A stretch of DNA of 64,000 nucleotides from Streptomyces sp. ISL-10 (GCF_018614575.1 NZ_JAGGOJ010000010.1:1-64000); one strand, 5' to 3'; positions 8,470 to 17,926 are shown, counted from the first letter of the stretch. Numbers and translations are program-made. Notes: generated from the sequence alone by a model not told the origin.

Positions 8470-9207
8470 TCAAGCCTCCTGCGGTGTGGTCGGGGACATG
8501 GGAGTTGTGCCAGCGAATTCCGTCTCGCCCGTCGTGAGAGCGAGATAGGCCTGCTCCAGAGAGGCACGCTCGTCAGTGAGTTCGAGAACGGGAATACCCT
8601 CACGGGCGGCGACGGCTCCGACGTGCTCGGCTTTGGCGCCTTCCACCACCCATCGGCCGTCGTCATCTCCCACAACCGTGTATCCCTTGGCCAGCAACGT
8701 GGCCCGCAGCCGGGCGGGGTCGCTGGTGCGTACTCGTACGCGCCCCTGGCTGTGCTGTTCGAGGAACTCCTGCATGGGGACATCGGCGAGGAGTCGGCCC
8801 CGGCCGAGGACGACGAGGTGGTCGGCGAAGGTCGCGGTCTCGTTCATCAAGTGGCTGGAGACCAGGACCGTGCGGCCTTCGCGGGCGAGCCGGCACAGCA
8901 ACTGGCGGATCCAGATGATCCCTTCTGGGTCCAGGCCGTTGGTGGGCTCGTCCAGCATGAGGACGGGCGGATCCCCGAGGAGCGCGGTGGCGATGCCCAG
9001 GCGCTGGCGCATGCCGAGCGAGAAGGTTCTGATGCGGCGGCGTGCCACGGTGGCGAGACCGGTGTCCTGAAGGACCTCATCCACGCGGCGGGCCGGGATG
9101 CGGTTGCTGACGGCGAGGAAGCGCAGATGGTCACGGGCGGTGCGGGAGCCGTGGGCTGCCTGCGCGTCCAGCAGGGCGCCGACAGTGCGCAGGGGCTCGC
9201 GGCTCCC
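8470..9207 (-). pseudogene. ABC transporter ATPase, 5' end deleted
   Basis: The frame begins abruptly near 9207 with REPLRTVGALLDAQAAHGSR and continues through the signature FSLGMRQRLGIATALL, Walker B VLMLDEPTNGLDPEG and the H-loop SSHLMNE to a normal C-terminus. The first ~80 residues, including Walker A, are missing. Translation could restart at a later Met (9084), but the product could not bind ATP normally. To the right of 9207 the sequence becomes the coding strand of a DNA alkylation repair gene that has also lost its 5' end. One deletion between two divergent genes explains both. Confidence 0.8.
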
Positions 9208-9520
9208 GTGGGCACGGAACCTGACGCTGCCCTACGAGGTGGGGATCCCGCTCCTCGACCGGCTCTTCGCGGACCCCACACGCTACGTCACCCGGTCCGT
9301 GGCCAACCACGTCAACGACATCTCCAAGAAGGACCCGAACCTGGCGCTCGACACCCTTGAGCGGTGGCAGAGCTCTGGGCGCCGGCGTCCGCGCGAGATG
9401 GGCTATGTCATCCGCCACGCCGCGCGGACCCTGGTTCGCGCCGACCATCCTCGCGCGCTGGGCATCGTCAGGTCATCCCTCGTCGAGGCGCGACAGGCGA
9501 CAGGCGAAGATGAAGAGTAG
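9208..9520 (+). pseudogene. DNA alkylation repair protein fragment (AlkC/AlkD-like HEAT repeats)
   Basis: The plus-strand frame reads LPWARNLTLPYEVGIPLLDR, RLFADPTRYVTRSVANHVND, ISKKDPNLALDTLERW and then YVIRHAARTLVRADHPRALG. This is the conserved core of the HEAT-like DNA alkylation repair family (RSVANHxNDIxKxxPxLAL). Roughly the N-terminal half is missing, cut at the same junction as the ABC ATPase. The C-terminus also stops early at 9520, directly before an IS110 remnant. No separate start codon with a ribosome site is evident. Confidence 0.7.
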
Positions 9521-9614
9521 CCTCCCCACCACGGTTGAACATGCGGCGCTGGGTCTTGCCGGACGACGCCTGCAGCGGGCTGACGCCGCGGAGTGCGGCG
9601 AAGGATGACTCGCT
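9521..9614 (-). mobile_element. IS110-family transposase remnant
   Basis: The minus strand encodes SESSFAALRGVSPLQASSGK and then TQRRMFNRGG, the conserved IS110/IS116 C-terminal block (GVxPxxASSGKTxRRxxNRGGD). Only ~30 codons remain. It abuts the truncated DNA repair fragment and may mark the event that rearranged this region. Confidence 0.6.
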
Positions 9615-9735
9615 GCCCGCCGGCCGGGCCGGACACCATGGCCGCTCAAGCGGCAGAACCCACGGCCGCGCCGGCTTCGGATGTCACGCCCTGCTCGTCA
9701 GCCGACCACCGCTTCACGCATACCGAGCGCCCTGT

Positions 9736-10182
9736 CTACTGGCCGTCTTCACCGCCCTGCGCCGCCAGACTCCGTACGTGCGCCACGGCCTCGCCGAGAA
9801 GTTGTGCGGGGACGAGCCAGTAGTCGTAGATGCCGCCCTGCGCGGAGTTGTAGCCGCAGAGCACGGCCACTCCTGTGCCGAGGTGGTCCTTGAGCTCGCC
9901 GGCCAGCCACCCTACGAAGCCGCTGTTCTCGGCTGCGGCCGGGAAGTGAAAGGAGAAGACGCCGAAGACCTCCGCCTCGTCACCTTGCGCCGGCTCGAGG
10001 ATCGACCAGCCTTCCTCGTCGCGCACCAGAGCAAGCGCGTCGGCGGACGGCTGCGGCATTGGCCCCGCGGAGTGCTCGTGGTACGCCCAATGCCCCGGCA
10101 ATACTTTGAAGACGGCCCCTGCAAGCACTCGGCGCAGCCGCGTGCGGGTTTCCTGTGGTGTTTCGTGGCTGATGCTGACCAT
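9736..10182 (-). CDS. Conserved hypothetical protein of Streptomyces type
   Basis: 148 aa. MVSISHETPQETRTRLRRVL at 10182 is preceded by AAGGAA. The protein is a compact alpha/beta domain with WAYHEHSAGPMPQP, GWSILEPAQ and VFSFHFP strands, without signal peptide or membrane segment. I believe it is a small uncharacterised actinomycete family (DUF6196-like), but this is memory only. No catalytic motif is visible and the neighbours are remnants, so no role is proposed. Confidence 0.6.
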   Translation of the reverse strand: MVSISHETPQETRTRLRRVLAGAVFKVLPGHWAYHEHSAGPMPQPSADALALVRDEEGWSILEPAQGDEAEVFGVFSFHFPAAAENSGFVGWLAGELKDHLGTGVAVLCGYNSAQGGIYDYWLVPAQLLGEAVAHVRSLAAQGGEDGQ

Positions 10183-10304
10183 GTGCCGTTCCTTATTTGG
10201 TTCCGGGGCGTTCGTCCACTCCGCAGGATTCGCCCCCTGGGCGTGCGGCCGTCGTGCGCGCCATTGCTCCCGGGGGGCCGCCCCACCGAGGCCCCCGGTG
10301 CCGA

Positions 10305-10508
10305 GCATGGCATGCCGCCATGGCGCGTGCCTCGTGGGCGGGGGCAGTCGTACGTTCCCGCAGCGCGGTGACGATCGCCCCGTGCATCAGCAGAACGAAC
10401 TGCCGTGCGAGTTCTGCGGCTTCAGGGTGACCGCTGTCCGCCAGCAGGCCGGCGACATAGGCCGTGACGCTCTCCTTGTGCTCGGCCGCGACCCGGTAGG
10501 CAGGGCTG
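10305..10508 (-). pseudogene. TetR regulator remnant (C-terminal domain only)
   Basis: On the minus strand PAYRVAAEHKESVTAYVAGL, LADSGHPEAAELARQFVLLM and HGAIVTALRERTTAPAHEAR match the last helices of TetR proteins (AEELARQFLLLxxGAIVTA). No helix-turn-helix is found upstream in any frame. Confidence 0.5.
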
Positions 10509-10752
10509 CCGGTGTCGGCGGTCTCGGGTCTTCCGTCCAGCGCCCCCTGCGTCCGGTCCCGCCACCCGGGCTTGCTCGCGCCATCTGCCACGGCGGCCGG
10601 GGCCAGATCCGGCAGGCACACCGCGGCGGGCAGGGAGATCAGTTGGCCGGCCTGGGACTCGTCCTCAACGCCGTGGTGCTCTGGAACAGCCGCTGCCTGA
10701 ACGCCGCCGTCGCCCATTGGAGTCTGGGGATCTTGGGACGTAGGTTGGCGGC

Positions 10753-12438
10753 ATGGTGGAGGGGGCGAAGGCCGCGGCGGAGTTGGCGTCCGCCGGTGAG
10801 CAGACGGAGGGGCGGCACGCCGCTCCACAGGGTGGGGCGAAGGGCGGACTGGCGCGTTCGTCGTTGCTGATGGCGCTGGGCACGGTGGTCTCCCGCGCGA
10901 CTGGGCTGATCCGTCAGGTGCTGCAGGCAGCGGCTTTGGGCACGGGGCTGCTGGCCAGCACGTACAACACTGCGAACACCGTGCCGACGAGCCTGTACAC
11001 CCTGCTGATCGGCGGAGCGCTCAATGCCGTGCTCGTGCCTCAGTTGGTACGGGCCAGGTCGACGCAGCCCGATGGAGGGCGAGCTTACGAGCAGCGGCTG
11101 GTGACTCTCGTACTGTGCGTCCTGGGTGCGGGGACAGCACTGGCGGTGTGGGCCGCGCCGCAGATCGTGGGCCTGTACATGCGTGACACCCCGGAAAGCC
11201 ACGAGGCGTTCGAGCTGACCGTGGTGTTCGCCCGGTTCCTGCTTCCGCAGATCTTCTTCTACGGCCTGTTCAGCATCCTCGGCCAGGTGTTGAACGCGCG
11301 AGAGAAGTTCGGCGCGATGATGTGGACACCGGTGCTGAACAACATGGTGCTGATCGGCATGTTCGGCGTGTACCTGGGGCTGATGACGATCCCGGACCAG
11401 GTGGAGGACATCACCGCCACGCAGGTGCGGTTGCTGGGCCTTGGCACCACGGCCGGTATCGCCGTGCAGGCCCTGGCACTGATTCCCTTCGTGCGTGCTG
11501 TGGGTTTCCGGTTCCGGCCCCGCTTCGACTGGCGGCGCACGGGACTGGGCAGGAGCATCCATGCCGCGAAGTGGACCCTCCTGTTCGTCTTGGTCAACCA
11601 GGTGGCACTGGCCGTCGTTACCAACTTCGCCAACGCTGCGGACCAGGAACTGCCGCATGCCGGCACGGGCTACTCGGCCTACATGTACGCGCAAACCATC
11701 TGGATGTTGCCGCAGTCGATCGTGACTGTCTCCCTGGTGACCGCGATGCTTCCGCGCATGAGCAGGGCCGCTGCCGAGGGGCGCATCCCCGACCTGCGGG
11801 TGGACCTCTCGCAGGCCCTGCGAGTCACCGGTGTCGTCATCGTGCCCGCCGGGTTCCTCTTCCTTGCGCTGGGCCCGCAGATCTCCACCCTGCTGTTCGC
11901 CCACGGCGCGGCGGACGCCGCGTCCGCTCAACCGCTCGGGCACATGCTGCAGGCGTTCGGGCTCGGACTGATTCCGTTCTCCGCTCAGTACCTGCTCCTG
12001 CGCGGCTTCTACGCGTTCGAGGACACCCGGACCCCGTTCTTCATGGCGGCCTGGATCGCCGCGGTGAACATCGCGCTCGCCATCGCCTGCCATGTGCTGC
12101 TGCCCGCGCGCTGGGCGGTGACCGGCATGGCGGGCGCATACACCCTGTCCTATCTGGCCGGGCTTGTGCTCACCGCAGGACTGCTGCGCAAGAAGCTTGG
12201 CGGTCGGCTCGACGACGGAGGGCTGCGCCGCACCTACGTCAAGCTGCTGATTGCCGCCGGACTCGCCGCGGGTTCGGGCTGGGCCGCTGCTCGGGCCTGT
12301 GCAGCCATGCTCGACACCGGCACCGGGCCCAATGCGATCACTCTTGCCGCTGGAACGATCGCGATGACGCTGGGATACCTGCTTTTCGCCAGGCTGATGA
12401 GGGTCAGCGAGCTGCGAGTCCTTCCCGGTGTGAAGTGA
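10753..12438 (+). CDS. murJ: MurJ/MviN-type lipid II flippase homologue
   Basis: 561 aa with ~14 transmembrane helices. The start of the MVF domain is typical: GTVVSRATGLIRQVLQAAAL, then YNTANTVPTSLYTLLIGGAL and NAVLVPQLVRA. The conserved LRGFYAFEDTRTPFF and PQIFFYGLFSILGQVLNARE segments are present. MurJ moves lipid-linked peptidoglycan precursor across the membrane. Actinomycetes often carry a large essential copy with an extra C-terminal kinase-like domain; this is the short version without it and lies among remnants, so it may be a paralogue serving another lipid-linked oligosaccharide. Confidence 0.88.
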   Translation: MVEGAKAAAELASAGEQTEGRHAAPQGGAKGGLARSSLLMALGTVVSRATGLIRQVLQAAALGTGLLASTYNTANTVPTSLYTLLIGGALNAVLVPQLVRARSTQPDGGRAYEQRLVTLVLCVLGAGTALAVWAAPQIVGLYMRDTPESHEAFELTVVFARFLLPQIFFYGLFSILGQVLNAREKFGAMMWTPVLNNMVLIGMFGVYLGLMTIPDQVEDITATQVRLLGLGTTAGIAVQALALIPFVRAVGFRFRPRFDWRRTGLGRSIHAAKWTLLFVLVNQVALAVVTNFANAADQELPHAGTGYSAYMYAQTIWMLPQSIVTVSLVTAMLPRMSRAAAEGRIPDLRVDLSQALRVTGVVIVPAGFLFLALGPQISTLLFAHGAADAASAQPLGHMLQAFGLGLIPFSAQYLLLRGFYAFEDTRTPFFMAAWIAAVNIALAIACHVLLPARWAVTGMAGAYTLSYLAGLVLTAGLLRKKLGGRLDDGGLRRTYVKLLIAAGLAAGSGWAAARACAAMLDTGTGPNAITLAAGTIAMTLGYLLFARLMRVSELRVLPGVK

Positions 12439-12882
12439 GAGCCTGCGCCGAGCATGACGGCTCGGCGTCACGCGCATGGCGCGCCTCCCTTTCCGCCGCG
12501 GCGAGTACGGAAGCTGTCCTGAACAACGGTGAGGGAGGTGAAGGCTGGATCCGTGCCGTGCGACCCTCAGCCGGCCCACCGGCGCGGACGCCTCCGCCTC
12601 GATCAACTCGCGGTGGAGGTCTTGCGCCAACGGTCTCCTTGAAGGTGTGCGGCACACCGCTCAACGACTCAGAGATGGTGCAGTCAACACACCAGCGGCG
12701 CCGGCAGTTGGCGAACTGCGAGACGGTGCAGGGTGGAAGGTGCGCATCTCACCGCGCATCCGGCACATCGCGCGAACGATGACGCGGCCCTTGTTGGCGG
12801 TGCGGATGTCGTGGATCCCGATGGTGCGCACCGAGACTCTTAGCCGTCGCTGTCGATGTAGAAACCTCGCGTTGCTATGCCG
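12439..12882. other. Intergenic region after the flippase gene
   Basis: About 445 bases. A minus-strand stretch near 12730-12870 encodes RTIGIHDIRTANKGRVIVRA and looks once-coding, but I could not place it in a family. Confidence 0.4.
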
Positions 12883-13221
12883 TCACGTTCTCGACATGAG
12901 CCCTCCGAACACGGCTCGGTTGTAGAGCCGCTGGTGCCACTCGTTGGCGTCCGATCCGGGATCCGTTTTCAGGACGGGGTTCGGGCCGGTCTCGATGAGG
13001 TGCAGAAGCGTCCAGGCGGCGCCGTAGCAGTCGTCCGGACCGAAGCAGGCGACCAACGCCTTCGCTTCCTCACCTGTGACTGGCCTAGTGATCGCGTGGA
13101 TCTGCTGATCGCGCCTGTCTATCTCCTCTTCGCTCGCGTCCCAGTCCGGGAGCGGACCATCGGCGACGAATTCCTGCACTTCGGGTCTCATGGACGAATG
13201 ATCGGCTGTCGTCGCCGGCAT
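12883..13221 (-). CDS. Conserved hypothetical protein
   Basis: 112 aa. The ATG at 13221 has GGGGAAG ten bases upstream. The protein is acidic and helical: MRPEVQEFVADGPLPDWDAS, EEEIDRRDQQIHAITRPVTG, then ACFGPDDCYGAAWTLLHLIE. This CFGPD...GxAWTLLHLIET pattern occurs in many small uncharacterised Streptomyces proteins, some beside secreted toxins, so an immunity-like role is conceivable but unproven. No toxin gene is next to it here. Confidence 0.6.
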   Translation of the reverse strand: MPATTADHSSMRPEVQEFVADGPLPDWDASEEEIDRRDQQIHAITRPVTGEEAKALVACFGPDDCYGAAWTLLHLIETGPNPVLKTDPGSDANEWHQRLYNRAVFGGLMSRT

Positions 13222-13244
13222 GGGCAAGGCGTCTTCCCCGCTGG

Positions 13245-13400
13245 TCACGCGGCTGTGGCGTCTGCCAACGACGTCGCAGGGAACGCGTGCTGCTCGTCGA
13301 AGAGTTCGCGCTTGTTGAAGTAGTGGGAAAGCTGCCCGATCATGCGGTTGAAGAGGTTGCGCTGGGCGGCCGCGCGCCGGTCCCCTTGTTCGCGTCGTCG
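13245..13400 (-). mobile_element. Transposase C-terminal remnant (IS110-like)
   Basis: The minus strand reads AAAQRNLFNRMIGQLSHYFN, KRELFDEQHAFPATSLADA and ends in TGA at 13245. This resembles the C-terminal tail of IS110-type transposases (LRNxFNRLxGQLxHCLxxxxxFDExxAFP). Only ~50 codons remain; the family assignment is tentative. Confidence 0.4.
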
Positions 13401-13546
13401 CCGGTGGTGGGCGTTTGCCCACCTTGATCATTGTCGAGACAGACATCTACGACGCCCGCAGAGGCTTCAACGAGGTGTGACAACGGTCACGAGGCTCGCT
13501 GTTCGACAGGTGCGCCGGGACGCCCCGGCACGGCAGCGCACGCTGC

Positions 13547-14085
13547 GCGCGGCCCCTCCCTTCGAACTCGGCACCGCCCTCGACGGCAGCGCCATCGGCG
13601 AGGTGATCGCCTCCCGCGCCGCGTCCGTACCGGTCGGGGCGACCGTCTCCCACTTTCTGGGCTGGCGCGAACACGCGGTCCTGGACGCGACGGCGGCCAC
13701 CGTCGTCGACACCGCGCTCGCCCCGGCCTCCGCGTATCTCGGCCCGCTGGGCACCACGGGCCTGACCGCCTACGCGGCACTCACCCGAACCGCGCCAGTG
13801 GGCGAGGGCGACGTGGTCTTCGTCTCCGCCGCGGCCGGCGCGGTCGGCAGCGTCGCCGGGCAACTGGCCCGGCAGCTGGGGGCGTCCCGTGTGATCGGCT
13901 CGGCGGGCAGACCGCGCAAGACCAAGAAGCTCCTCGACGCGTTCGGGTTCGACGCGGCGGTCGACTACCGCCAGGGTGGGTTGACCGAGCAGCTCTCGGA
14001 AGCGGCCCCCGACGGCATCGACGTCTACCTCGACGCCGTGGGCGGCGACCACCTGCACGCGGCCATCGGGGCGATCCTCGGGTCG
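13547..14085 (+). pseudogene. Medium-chain (MDR) NADP-dependent oxidoreductase fragment
   Basis: The frame from PPFELGTALDGSAIGEVIAS through LGPLGTTGLTAYAALTRTAP and the nucleotide-binding VFVSAAAGAVGSVAGQLARQ to DVYLDAVGGDHLHAAIGAIL matches the middle of MDR oxidoreductases. About 60 N-terminal residues and the last ~120 residues are absent. The frame runs on to 14205 with unrelated sequence. IS-like remnants lie just upstream, so this is probably a gene broken on both sides. Confidence 0.7.
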
Positions 14086-14414
14086 GGCATCTCCTCCTTC
14101 TGCGGCATCGAGGACGCGTCGGTCCACTTCGTGTACGACTCCCTCAACGCGGGTGAGGCGGCACTCACCTCCCCGGACGCCGCGCTCGACGCCCTCGTCA
14201 CGTAACAGGCGCCGGAACGCCGTCGGGAAAGCCGGGCGCCGCTCCCATCCGGCAGGCCCTCAGGCAGAGGGACCGAACCCGTCCCATGAGACCAGTGCCG
14301 ACGCGCGTACCTGCACATCGGACGCCGACCCACAACACAGCCAGTGGCCCAGAGCCTTCTGCCACCGCGGCTGGGACGCCGCTCCGCGTACAGCGCTGCC
14401 CAGCCGGTCCACCG

Positions 14415-14861
14415 TCATCGGCCCTTTGGAGCCGCATCACTGGTGGTGGACGCACTGGGGCGGGTGGCTCGATCCTGGTCGATCTGCGCACCACCCACAG
14501 CGATGACCACCACGACGGAGCCGGCGAGCACCTGCATGCCGGTGCTGATGACGGCCCGGAGCAGGTACAGCAGCGGAGCAGTCAGTAGCATGACGCCGCC
14601 GGCGATGCCCACGTACAGCCAGTTGGGGGTGAGAGCGATGTCGGAGTTGTCCGCGCCGGGATCGAACGGCTTCCAGCCGGTGTAGTCGATGCCGAGCAGG
14701 AAGGCCGCTACGGCCCCGATGACATCGAGGACGAGCAGCCAGACGGCCAGGGCGATGTCCCCGACGACGGGCAGCCACCGGCGTCCGGTTCGCGGGGGCG
14801 GCACGTTGGCACCGCGGAACTGCGGGAGGCCGGAGGGCTGTCGAGAGGCGGGGTCGGTCAT
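14415..14861 (-). CDS. Small membrane protein
   Basis: 148 aa starting MTDPASRQPSGLPQF. Three hydrophobic segments (around LAVWLLVLDVIGAVAAFLLG, YVGIAGGVMLLTAPLLYLL and MQVLAGSVVVVIAVGGAQ) flank a loop GIDYTGWKPFDPGADNSD. This pattern occurs in short uncharacterised actinomycete membrane proteins (DUF6234-like by memory). No function can be read. Confidence 0.65.
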   Translation of the reverse strand: MTDPASRQPSGLPQFRGANVPPPRTGRRWLPVVGDIALAVWLLVLDVIGAVAAFLLGIDYTGWKPFDPGADNSDIALTPNWLYVGIAGGVMLLTAPLLYLLRAVISTGMQVLAGSVVVVIAVGGAQIDQDRATRPSASTTSDAAPKGR

Positions 14862-15271
14862 GGGTAGAAGCTTCCCTCGAAAGCCGGGCCGGGTCGTGAG
14901 TACAGAAACTCAGGACCCGGCGTCGTGCACATGTCAGCCGTGCACCAGCGGCGAACCGAGAAGTTCCTTGAAGGGTCGGTGCCGCGTCGTTCCACGCCGC
15001 AGGCGTAAGCCCTGAGATGCCGGAGCATCCCGGCTTGCGCCGAAGGTGCCTCGAGGACGTGGCTGCCAACTCGGCTGATGCCATCGGTATTCAACGGGGC
15101 ACGGTTCGTGAAGAACCCGATCGCCCACCGGAGCGACATGCCACGCGGTGGCGGGCCCAGGACGGTGACGGACGAGCAGGTCGCCGCCGGTCGTCACCAG
15201 GACGCTGGAGTCCACACAACTGCATGGGGCTGCCAAGGCCCCCGCACAGGCCGGTCGTTGCGTCCATGGAC
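14862..15271. other. Intergenic region between the membrane protein and ptsI
   Basis: About 410 bases with no gene, clear terminator or repeat recognised. Open frames here show only compositional bias. Confidence 0.4.
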
Positions 15272-16969
15272 TCACCCCCTGCCATGAACCGCGGAGACCG
15301 AGGCCCTCACCGCTGCACGCGCTTCCTGCGCATCCGACGCCGCCAGGGCGATCGAGGCGAGGCGGCGGCACTCGTCAAGGGTGTGGGCCGCCAGGGCTGC
15401 CCGGACGTCGGCCAGGCAACCAGGTGCGGTTGACAGGCTGGTGACGCCCAGTCCGACCAGGACCAGGGCCAGCAACGGATCGGATGCCGCCTCCCCGCAC
15501 ACCCCGGTGGGACGGCCGTGTGCAGCGCCGGCCTCGGCAGTGCTGCGCACCAGGTCGAGCAGGGCGGGCTGCCACGGGTCGAGGAACTCGGCCAGACTGC
15601 CGAGCATGCGGTCGGCGGCGAACGCGTACTGAGCCAGGTCGTTGGTGCCGATGCTGAAGAAGTCGCAGCTCTGCGCAAGGGTCCCGGCGCGCAGGGCTGC
15701 CGCGGGCACCTCCACCATGGCGCCGGCCGTGCGCAGTCCGTGCGACCTCGCCAGGTCGGTGAACTCCGCCGCTTCGGCCGGCAGGGACACCATGGGCGCC
15801 ATCACCCACACATCGGCCGTGCTGTCCTCGGCCGCCGCGGCGATGGCGGCCAGTTGCGCCGCCAGCAGCTGCGGATCGCGGCGGGCGGTGCGCAGTCCGC
15901 GGACGCCCAGCGCCGGGTTGGGCTCGTCGGGCGCGGTGACGAACGGCAGGGGCTTGTCGGCTCCGGCGTCCAGAGTGCGTACCACGACACGGCGCCCGGC
16001 GAACGCCTCGAAGACCTTGCGATAGGCGAGGGTCTGTTCCTCGGCGGTGGGAGCCTGGGCGCGGTCGAGGTAGAGGAACTCCGTACGGAAGAGTCCCACG
16101 CCCTCGCTGTCGGCCTCTGCGGCCGCCGGAAGTTCGGACAAGGCGCCCAGGTTCACCAGCAGCTTCACCGCGTGACCGTCCGCCATGCGGCCTGGTCCGC
16201 TGACTCGTGCCGCGTTGCGCCGCCGGTGTTCCTCTCGTGCGGTCGCTTCGGCGACAGCGTCCGGCTCCGGGTCGGCCACGACCGTCCCGGCAGCGCCGTC
16301 CACCAGCACCAGCTGTCCGTCCGTGAGCGCGGCTGCGTCTGCGCAGCCGACGACGGCGGGCAGCCCGAGGATCTTCGCCAGGATGGCCGTGTGGCTGGTC
16401 GGCCCGCCCTGCTCGGTGACGAGGGCGAGAACCTGCGTCGGGTCGAGGAGGGCGGTGTCGGCGGGCGCGAGGTCGTCGGCGACCAGGACATGGGGACGGC
16501 CGGGGGCCGGCAGGCCTGGCATGGGCAGCCCCAGGACGCGAGCCACCGCGCGGTTGCGCAGGTCGTCGAGATCGGCGGCGCGTTCGGCGAAGTAGCCGCC
16601 GGCCGCCAGCAGCGAAGCGCGGAACCCTGCGAACGCGGCGTCCAGCGAATGCGCCGCGTCGCTGCCCTCGTGCACGAGCGACTCCGCCCGGTCGGCGAGG
16701 GACGGATCGGCGGCCATCATCGCCTGCGCGGACAGGACCTCGGCCGCCTCACCGGCCACGGCCGCGGCGCGCCGCTCCAGGTCGGCCGCGACGTCGGCCA
16801 GGGCGTCGCGAGCCACGGCGGCTTCTGCCGGGGCGTCGACCGCCTCGATTCTGCGGGGTGCGGGTAGAGCGGGTGGGGGTGCCATGCGGGCGACCGGGCC
16901 GTAGGCGGTGCCGCCGCCGACCCTGATACCGCGCATCAGCATGGGCGTCACGCCGGTCGTTCCGGTCAC
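15272..16969 (-). CDS. ptsI: Phosphoenolpyruvate-protein phosphotransferase (PTS enzyme I)
   Basis: 565 aa, normal for enzyme I. It transfers phosphate from PEP to HPr at the head of the sugar phosphotransferase system in the cytoplasm. The phosphohistidine loop is GGPTSHTAILAKILGLPAVV; the PEP-binding barrel carries GVGLFRTEFLYLDR, MVEVPAAALRAG, FFSIGTNDLAQYAFAADR and the catalytic GVCGEAASDPL. The start overlaps the HPr stop (ATGA), so the two are translationally coupled. No EII permease or EIIA is nearby, so this pair must work with components elsewhere. Confidence 0.95.
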   Translation of the reverse strand: MTGTTGVTPMLMRGIRVGGGTAYGPVARMAPPPALPAPRRIEAVDAPAEAAVARDALADVAADLERRAAAVAGEAAEVLSAQAMMAADPSLADRAESLVHEGSDAAHSLDAAFAGFRASLLAAGGYFAERAADLDDLRNRAVARVLGLPMPGLPAPGRPHVLVADDLAPADTALLDPTQVLALVTEQGGPTSHTAILAKILGLPAVVGCADAAALTDGQLVLVDGAAGTVVADPEPDAVAEATAREEHRRRNAARVSGPGRMADGHAVKLLVNLGALSELPAAAEADSEGVGLFRTEFLYLDRAQAPTAEEQTLAYRKVFEAFAGRRVVVRTLDAGADKPLPFVTAPDEPNPALGVRGLRTARRDPQLLAAQLAAIAAAAEDSTADVWVMAPMVSLPAEAAEFTDLARSHGLRTAGAMVEVPAAALRAGTLAQSCDFFSIGTNDLAQYAFAADRMLGSLAEFLDPWQPALLDLVRSTAEAGAAHGRPTGVCGEAASDPLLALVLVGLGVTSLSTAPGCLADVRAALAAHTLDECRRLASIALAASDAQEARAAVRASVSAVHGRG

Positions 16970-17244
16970 TGCTGCCCCTTCGCGTCGAGGTCGGAGGCGA
17001 CGAGCGCGGCCAGTTCGTCGATCGCGGCATCGGCGCCGTCGCCTTCGGCGGCCAGGACGAGCAGGTCACCGTGCTCGGCTCCGAGGGCGAGCACGGACAG
17101 CAGGCTGCGGGCGTCGACCGGAGGCTGTCCGTCCCGGGCCACGGTCACCTTGACCGGCTGCCGGGAGGCGGCCTGGACGAAGAGCGACGCGGGGCGGGCG
17201 TGCAGTCCGGAGCGCGAACCGATGGCGACTGTGCGCTGAGACAT
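16966..17244 (-). CDS. ptsH: Phosphocarrier protein HPr
   Basis: 92 aa from an ATG with GGAGGG upstream. The phosphorylation site is GLHARPASLFVQAAS with His near residue 16. The regulatory-site region reads ARSLLSVLALGAEHGD, in which the HPr kinase serine motif is conserved in form. It passes phosphate from enzyme I to sugar-specific EII proteins. It is the first gene of the ptsH-ptsI pair; a short dyad lies ~260 bp upstream. Confidence 0.95.
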   Translation of the reverse strand: MSQRTVAIGSRSGLHARPASLFVQAASRQPVKVTVARDGQPPVDARSLLSVLALGAEHGDLLVLAAEGDGADAAIDELAALVASDLDAKGQQ

Positions 17245-17500
17245 GGATGGCCCTCCTACAAGAGGTTGCGGGGACGTGGTGTCCGGTGACGTGTGCGACG
17301 GGTCAGCGGGGCACGACGCTGTGCCCGGGACGACCTGGTCTGTTGCCCAGCGCTTCGGGACGCCTCGGCCGCTTCGGGCAGCGGCGGGAGCATTCGCCCC
17401 GCGGGCGGCGACCGGGCGTCGCAGAGAACGCCGACGCCCTCGCGCGGGGCGCGCAGAGCGGCTCCGCCGTCTGTCGGTGCTCCACCAGGTACATGTTGAT

Positions 17501-17514
17501 TTGAATCCGTTCAA
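17501..17514. promoter_or_regulatory. Dyad upstream of ptsHI, possible DeoR/GntR-type operator
   Basis: TTGAATCCGTTCAA is a perfect 5-bp inverted repeat around TCCG, in an AT-richer patch (17496-17540) of a GC-rich intergenic region. A second TTC-N7-GAA half pattern partly overlaps its right end. It may bind a sugar-responsive regulator; none is encoded next to it. Confidence 0.35.
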
Positions 17515-17926
17515 TGACCGAACCTGTGGTTTTCAGGGATGCTACGCACTTCATCGGGGCGAAGTAAAGAGATACGGGCATGAAACATGGGGTGGTACGT
17601 CGATCAGGGCACACGATCGGACAGCGGACGGACACAGCCGGGCATGCGGCTGGAGGCCTCCGGGGCGAGCCCGCGCAGCCGTCTCCCCCAGGCCCTGGCG
17701 GCACGCCCCGTAAAACGTCCCGCGCCACGCCCGTCAGATGTCCGGCGACGGGTCTTCGCGGTGTCCGTCAGCCGTCCGAAGTCACCAGGCAGCCCGGCGG
17801 AGCGGACGAACGCGCCCGTGACCTGTCCGCGTACGGCCGCGGCCCTCCTCCCCACGAATGGTTGGTCCTGAACCGCCCGAGACGGAGCAGAGAGCTTCTT
17901 CGATTCCTTACGGATAGGGTCCGGCC
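17515..17926. other. Intergenic region between ptsH and the HIT gene
   Basis: About 410 bases, divergent upstream region of ptsHI and of the HIT gene. Apart from the dyad to its left and a TAGGGT element six bases before the HIT start (17915-17920), nothing was recognised. Confidence 0.4.

Noticed and set aside
10639..12657. 670-codon minus-strand frame opposite the flippase gene
   Set aside because: The translation is His/Gln/Arg-rich without family features, while the plus strand encodes a clear membrane flippase.
12730..12875. Minus-strand phrase RTIGIHDIRTANKGRVIVRA as a gene
   Set aside because: It looks once-coding, but there is no start, no ribosome site and no family I could name.
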